Shown here: positions 6,384 through 9,883 of the stretch, piece after piece
How positions within the stretch are numbered: the stretch's first letter is position 1
Layout: each line of letters opens with the position of its first letter
NCBI GenBank assembly: GCA_946645735.1
Contig: CAMPCK010000015.1
Coordinates: 1 to 9,883 of the forward strand
DNA from: an uncultured Clostridia bacterium
Lineage (GTDB): Bacteria > Bacillota_A > Clostridia > Peptostreptococcales > Anaerovoracaceae
DNA length: 9,883 nt
Direction of reading: 5' to 3'
Made by a program: the position numbers and the translations under genes
The notes under the pieces: generated by a model
Database searches by the model: none
Told to the model about the DNA's origin: nothing
What the model saw: the letters and a program-made list of their open reading frames with translations, nothing else

Positions 6384-7187
6384 TTATAAATCATCGCTGT
6401 GATAATCCGTGCCCGATGAGATATGAAGATGATACTTGCCCGCAAGCTGTATGAATCTGTACTCTTCATTCTCTGAATGAGCGGGATATATACATTCAAG
6501 GCCTTTAAGACCTGCTTTCTTCAGTTCTTTAAGAAGCTCCTCAAAGTTGCTCCAGAATTCTTCGCTCTCCCTCTCCCCGAGATCCCTGATCTTTCCGGGA
6601 TGAGCTACAAAAGGCTGTCCTCCTGCCCTGAGCACGAGGCCGATGGCCTCCTCTGTGGTCATCTTTTCCTTTCTGATGGACCTGATCTCAGGAGTTTCAA
6701 GGATCTTATCAAAGGCTTCCCTGGGTGATGACACATAGCCTTTTTCGGTCATGAGCCTGGCTATATTGGGTTTACCCACATACTTTCCCTTTGACTGTGA
6801 TTCCAGTTCCTCCAGATTCATCTCATAGCCCATCTCATTGAGTTTCGCCAGAAGTTTTACATTTCTGTCATGGCGTCTTTTTTTGAGAAGTTCAGTAGCT
6901 TCTATGAGTTCCTCGTTATCAGGATCGAAACGGTATCCAAGAAGATGTATTTCAAGATTTTTTCCCTTGAATTCGTGGGATGTGCTGAACTCCACTCCCG
7001 CTACACCCTGTACCTTCGCTGCTTCGCAGGCAGCAAGGAATTCCTTGACTCCTCCTATGCCATCATGGTCTGTAAGAGCTATGATATCATACTCCTCATC
7101 CACAAATTTCCTGACGAGCTGTGCCGGTGTAAGAGCTCCGTCAGAGTAGCAGGAATGCATATGATAATTGCATTTATATGTGTCCAT
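6384..7187 (-). CDS. PHP-domain phosphoesterase (YciV/RNase AM-like)
   Basis: This 267-residue metal-dependent phosphoesterase belongs to the PHP family. Members of this type (YciV/RNase AM and related 3',5'-bisphosphate phosphatases) degrade short RNAs or pAp-like nucleotides. The metal-binding pattern is complete: HMHS with H9 and H11, YSDG with D16, ALTDHD (37-42), GVEFS with E66, H81 in EIHLLGY, VAHPGKI with H196, and GTDYHS (259-264) with D261 and H263. The region 95-180 between the core motifs is helical and basic, as in the YciV group. The protein ends only three residues after GTDYHS, a little shorter than E. coli YciV (about 290). The GGGAGAG ribosome site overlaps the hpt stop and the ATG is nine bases after that gene. 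The exact substrate is inferred; a histidinol-phosphatase role is less likely from this motif order and context. Confidence 0.85.
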   Translation of the reverse strand: MDTYKCNYHMHSCYSDGALTPAQLVRKFVDEEYDIIALTDHDGIGGVKEFLAACEAAKVQGVAGVEFSTSHEFKGKNLEIHLLGYRFDPDNEELIEATELLKKRRHDRNVKLLAKLNEMGYEMNLEELESQSKGKYVGKPNIARLMTEKGYVSSPREAFDKILETPEIRSIRKEKMTTEEAIGLVLRAGGQPFVAHPGKIRDLGERESEEFWSNFEELLKELKKAGLKGLECIYPAHSENEEYRFIQLAGKYHLHISSGTDYHSDDL

Positions 7188-7196
7188 ATACTCTCC

Positions 7197-7721
7197 CTAT
7201 CTGAGCTCAGCCACGCCGATATAGGGCAGATTTCTGAACTTCTGATTGTAGTCGAGGCCGTAGCCTATAACAAAGAGATCGTCTATAACAAAGCCGTTGT
7301 ACTTGGGATCGATATCAACCTTTCTTCTTGATGGCTTGGAAAGCATGGAACAGATCTCAACAGACTTGGCACCCTTTCCTCTGAAGTACTCAAGAAGCTT
7401 TGAAAGAGTGAATCCGGTATCAACGATATCCTCTACAATGATCACGTTCTTTCCTGTAACGTCTCCGTCCAGGTCCTTCTTGATGGTAACCACTCCTGTG
7501 GAATCGGTTCCCTGATAGCTGGAAGCTGCGATGAAATCGATCTCTGTATCCAGAGTGATCTCCTTCATCAGATCTCCCATCCAGACTACAGCGCCTCTTA
7601 AGGTGCCCACCAGATAAAGGGACTCCCCTTTATAGTCCTCATTGATCTGAGCAGCTACTTCCTTGGCCTTGGCCCTGATCTGCTCCTCGGTAAAAAGAAT
7701 TCTTCCTACTGTTACATCCAT
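7197..7721 (-). CDS. hpt: Hypoxanthine phosphoribosyltransferase
   Basis: This 174-residue enzyme joins hypoxanthine or guanine to PRPP to form IMP or GMP in purine salvage. The PRPP motif is VIIVEDIVDTGFT (93-105). LVGTLRGAVVWMGDL (37-51) is the pyrophosphate loop, SSYQGTDSTG (67-76) the mobile loop, and VIGYGLDYNQKFRNLPY (151-167) the purine-binding end typical of Hpt. Length is normal and all the residues I can judge are present. The start has TAGGAG, in which the TAG is the stop codon of the upstream DUF1232 gene, eight bases before the ATG. In many Firmicutes hpt lies beside tilS and ftsH; here it is inside the lon-engB run, so a second copy elsewhere is possible. Guanine-versus-hypoxanthine preference cannot be told from sequence. 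Confidence 0.95.
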   Translation of the reverse strand: MDVTVGRILFTEEQIRAKAKEVAAQINEDYKGESLYLVGTLRGAVVWMGDLMKEITLDTEIDFIAASSYQGTDSTGVVTIKKDLDGDVTGKNVIIVEDIVDTGFTLSKLLEYFRGKGAKSVEICSMLSKPSRRKVDIDPKYNGFVIDDLFVIGYGLDYNQKFRNLPYIGVAELR

Positions 7722-7732
7722 CTCTCAATCTC

Positions 7733-8098
7733 CTATTTTTCTCTTTTCTCTTCATCCTGCGGCGCTTCATGATCTTCTGCGGTATCATCCACGTTGTAGG
7801 TCACGTTTTCCACAAGATTCTCCGCTTTGAAGTTTCCGGAATAGTCTTCCGTCTTCTCACCCATCCAGTAGGTATCCAGGATATCGCTCAAGTGCCATAT
7901 GATCCAGAGCCAGAGCACCAGATCGTCCAGGAATCCGAAGGGAAACAGGATGGGCGGAATAATATCCACAGGCAATACAAGATAGATAAGACCGAAGATG
8001 ACAAGTGCCTTCTTCCTTTTGGGCACGGTCTTATCCTTCATCATTGACACTATGGCTTTTAACCTTTTCATAAGAAATCTGAAGCTGAAAAACTGCAT
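7733..8098 (-). CDS. DUF1232 (YkvA-like) small membrane protein
   Basis: This 121-residue protein carries the DUF1232 core. LVIFGLIYLVLPVDIIPP (32-49) is the first hydrophobic segment with the family's LPxDxIPP hallmark, followed by FGFLDDL (55-61) and a second hydrophobic stretch LVLWLWIIWHL (60-70). The N-terminus is basic (FRFLMKRLKAIVSMMKDKTVPKRK) and the C-terminal 40 residues are acidic and probably unstructured, so an inside-facing N-terminus is likely. The biochemical role of DUF1232 proteins is not known to me. The start is strongly supported: AGAGGAA formed by the end of engB lies seven bases before the ATG, which is two bases after the engB stop. It is 11 bases upstream of hpt, so it belongs to the operon. 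Confidence 0.85.
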   Translation of the reverse strand: MQFFSFRFLMKRLKAIVSMMKDKTVPKRKKALVIFGLIYLVLPVDIIPPILFPFGFLDDLVLWLWIIWHLSDILDTYWMGEKTEDYSGNFKAENLVENVTYNVDDTAEDHEAPQDEEKREK

Positions 8099-8100
8099 CT

Positions 8101-8688
8101 TTATTCCTCTAACAATCTGTCAAATTCCATAAGAAGTTTGTCATATCCTGTCCTCTTGAGAGCGGATACGGGAATTGTTATGTCTTCGGGCTTCAATTCC
8201 AGAGCCTTTCTGATCATAGCTGTGTTTTTGTTCAGTTCATTTCTGGAAACCTTGTCCGCCTTGGTGAGAACCACCAGGCCGTCCAGATGGTAATATCTGA
8301 GATATTCGTACATCTGGAGGTCCTGCTTCGAAGGGGCATGCCTTACGTCCACAAGCTGTGCGACGATAATGAGGCCCTGCCTGTTTTCCAGGTACCTTTC
8401 CATCATTTCTCCCCAGGTGGCCTGCTCAGCCTTGGAGGCTTTTGCATATCCGTAGCCCGGAAGGTCCACGATCCTGAACTCATCATTTATCCTGTAGAAA
8501 TTGATGGTCCTGGTCTTTCCCGGAGAGCCGGACACCCTGGCAAGGCTCTTTCTGTTGGTAAGAAGGTTCAGGAGCGAACTCTTGCCCACATTGGATCTCC
8601 CTGCGAAGGCGATTTCTTTCATATTGTCTTCAGGATACTGTGACGGTTTGACCGCCACAGCCTCCAGTTCTGCTTTTTTAATTATCAT
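8101..8688 (-). CDS. engB: Ribosome-assembly GTPase EngB/YsxC
   Basis: This 195-residue GTPase is needed for late assembly of the 50S ribosomal subunit and is essential in many bacteria. The motifs are G1 GRSNVGKS (30-37), the switch I region GKTRTINFY (57-65), G3 DLPG (75-78), G4 TKAD (142-145) and a G5-like VSAL (174-177). [17 protein letters not shown] (114-130) is a signature of this family. The start at 8688 is chosen because [20 protein letters not shown] lines up with the N-terminus of Bacillus YsxC. An in-frame ATG at 8706 would give 201 residues but has a GGAG only one base away. Neither start has an ideal ribosome site; the 11-base overlap with lon suggests coupling to lon translation. 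The lon-engB order is common in Firmicutes. Confidence 0.93.
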   Translation of the reverse strand: MIIKKAELEAVAVKPSQYPEDNMKEIAFAGRSNVGKSSLLNLLTNRKSLARVSGSPGKTRTINFYRINDEFRIVDLPGYGYAKASKAEQATWGEMMERYLENRQGLIIVAQLVDVRHAPSKQDLQMYEYLRYYHLDGLVVLTKADKVSRNELNKNTAMIRKALELKPEDITIPVSALKRTGYDKLLMEFDRLLEE

Positions 8689-9883
8689 CTTTTTTGTCAA
8701 AGGCATACTCCAGTGTTTCCCTTGCCTTTGAAAGGTATACGAATTTTATCTGTTTGCTGATATTGGAAGGAATGTCATCCACATCGGCCTTGTTTTCCTC
8801 AGGAAGAAGGATGGTTCTGATACCTGCCCTGTAGGCAGCGAGAACCTTTTCCTTGATGCCTCCTACAGGAAGCACCTTTCCTCTTAAGGTTATCTCACCC
8901 GTCATGGCTACGTCCTTCTTTACAGGGGTTCCTGTAAGCGCAGACATTACGGAAGTAAACATGGTAACTCCCGCAGAAGGTCCGTCCTTGGGAACAGCTC
9001 CCTCAGGCACGTGCACGTGGATATCACAGGTCTTGTAGAAATCCTTCTCGATACCGTATTCATCAGCAATGGACCTGATATAGGTAATGGCAGCCTGAGC
9101 TGACTCCTGCATCACGTCTCCCAGCTGACCCGTAAGCTGGATCTTGCCGGTTCCGGGAACCACCTGAGTCTCGATGAAGAGAGTGTCTCCTCCGACCTGG
9201 GTCCATGCCATGCCTGTAACATTTCCGATCTCAGACTCGCCTTCCACCTTATCAAAGTGATATCTCTTCTTTCCGAGATATGATTCCAGGTTTCCGGAAG
9301 TGATCCTGAAGGATGTTCCCTTCTTGCTTACGATCTTTCTGGCAACCTTTCTTGAGAGGTTTCCGATCTCCCTTTCCAGATTTCTCACTCCGGATTCTCT
9401 GGTATAGTAGTTGATCAGGTCTCTTAAGGCCCTCTCGGAAATATTAATGTTCTTCGGTTTAAGTCCGTTGGCTTTGAGCTGCTTTGTGATGAGATAGTTC
9501 TTTGCGATATTGACCTTCTCATCCTCGGTGTAGCCTGAAAGCTGGATTATTTCCATTCTGTCCAGAAGCGGTCTGGGAATGGTATCCGTGGTATTAGCTG
9601 TTGTGATGAACATTACCTTTGAAAGGTCAAAAGGAATATCAAGGAAGTGATCCGTGAAATCCTTGTTCTGTTCGGGATCCAGCACTTCAAGAAGAGCATC
9701 CGCGGGATCTCCCTTGAAGTCAGCTCCGATCTTGTCCACTTCATCGAAGAGGAAGAGCGGATTGTTGACTCCGCAGTCCTTGATATTGGAGATTATCCTT
9801 CCGGGAATGGCTCCGATGTATGTTCTTCTGTGGCCTCTGATCTCAGCCTCATCTCTTACGCCGCCCAGGGACATTCTGGTAAA
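8678..9883 (-). CDS. lon: ATP-dependent protease Lon (LonA), C-terminal half, partial at right edge
   Basis: Lon is a hexameric AAA+ serine protease that degrades damaged and regulatory proteins in the cytoplasm. The reading frame enters from the right edge with [20 protein letters not shown] and continues to a TAA at 8678, giving 401 codons. The stretch covers the later AAA+ domain: [15 protein letters not shown] (17-31 of the partial), Walker [13 protein letters not shown] (42-53), sensor 1 TTANT (94-98) and sensor 2 GVRNLEREI (165-173). The proteolytic domain follows, with catalytic S303 in PKDGPSAGV and K344 in GGIKEK, both present. The N-terminal domain and Walker A are outside the window. 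The usual length is about 780-820 residues, so about half is seen. The end overlaps engB by 11 bases. Confidence 0.97.
   Translation of the reverse strand, partial: FTRMSLGGVRDEAEIRGHRRTYIGAIPGRIISNIKDCGVNNPLFLFDEVDKIGADFKGDPADALLEVLDPEQNKDFTDHFLDIPFDLSKVMFITTANTTDTIPRPLLDRMEIIQLSGYTEDEKVNIAKNYLITKQLKANGLKPKNINISERALRDLINYYTRESGVRNLEREIGNLSRKVARKIVSKKGTSFRITSGNLESYLGKKRYHFDKVEGESEIGNVTGMAWTQVGGDTLFIETQVVPGTGKIQLTGQLGDVMQESAQAAITYIRSIADEYGIEKDFYKTCDIHVHVPEGAVPKDGPSAGVTMFTSVMSALTGTPVKKDVAMTGEITLRGKVLPVGGIKEKVLAAYRAGIRTILLPEENKADVDDIPSNISKQIKFVYLSKARETLEYAFDKKDDN

Noticed and set aside
6314..6499. Minus-strand 61-codon frame spanning the PHP/glpP junction
   Set aside because: It overlaps the end of the PHP gene and the start of glpP in a different frame, and no motif is visible.
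6870..7331. Plus-strand open frame of 153 codons
   Set aside because: It is opposite the PHP phosphoesterase and the end of hpt, both well supported on the minus strand.
8689..8706. Upstream ATG for engB at 8706
   Set aside because: The six extra residues do not match the YsxC N-terminus and the nearby GGAG is one base from the ATG, too close to work.
1..9883. CRISPR arrays, tRNA or rRNA genes, insertion sequences, toxin-antitoxin or defence systems
   Set aside because: No regular repeats, no transposase or integrase, and no tRNA-like folds were noticed on either strand; nearly all sequence is filled by the genes listed.

Overview
The window reads as part of a Gram-positive Clostridia chromosome, most likely a Lachnospiraceae relative. 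The grounds are strong AGGAGG-type ribosome sites before nearly every gene, the lon-engB (ysxC) order, a clostridial-style GlpP protein, a Tad/Flp pilus locus, and protein sequences of Firmicutes type. The genus is inferred from memory of such sequences and was not searched. All eleven supported genes lie on the minus strand, so the region is read here from right to left.

Right and centre (9883 to 2606): one very compact gene run. It starts with the C-terminal half of the ATP-dependent protease Lon, cut by the window edge. Next come the ribosome-assembly GTPase EngB/YsxC, a small DUF1232 membrane protein, hypoxanthine phosphoribosyltransferase, a PHP-domain phosphoesterase, a GlpP-family antiterminator, a beta-CASP metallo-beta-lactamase RNase, a uridine kinase and an EamA-type transporter. 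The gaps run from an 11-base overlap to 30 bases, and most ribosome sites overlap the stop codon of the gene before. No terminator or convincing internal promoter was seen, so this looks like one operon that enters from beyond the right edge. The themes are protein quality control, ribosome assembly, RNA turnover and nucleobase/nucleoside salvage.

Middle-left (2605 to 2113): a separately promoted gene for a 135-residue protein that resembles a family of small clostridial phage/prophage proteins. Its predicted promoter overlaps the last codons of the transporter gene.

Left (2112 to 1): a 160-base leader region holds a promoter whose -10 and spacer match the previous promoter over 12 identical bases, followed by a terminator-like hairpin. 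Then come tadZ/cpaE-like and tadA/cpaF-like genes, which overlap by 17 bases and start a Tad pilus (type IVc/Flp) locus running off the left edge. The TadZ-like protein lacks both lysines of the deviant Walker A motif.

Most of the window is ordinary housekeeping. I did not find a clear new system. The points worth a second look are the paired promoters with the leader hairpin at the Tad locus, the degenerate TadZ, the orphan phage-type protein between the two operons, and the placement of a GlpP-type RNA-binding regulator directly between two predicted nucleic-acid-processing enzymes.
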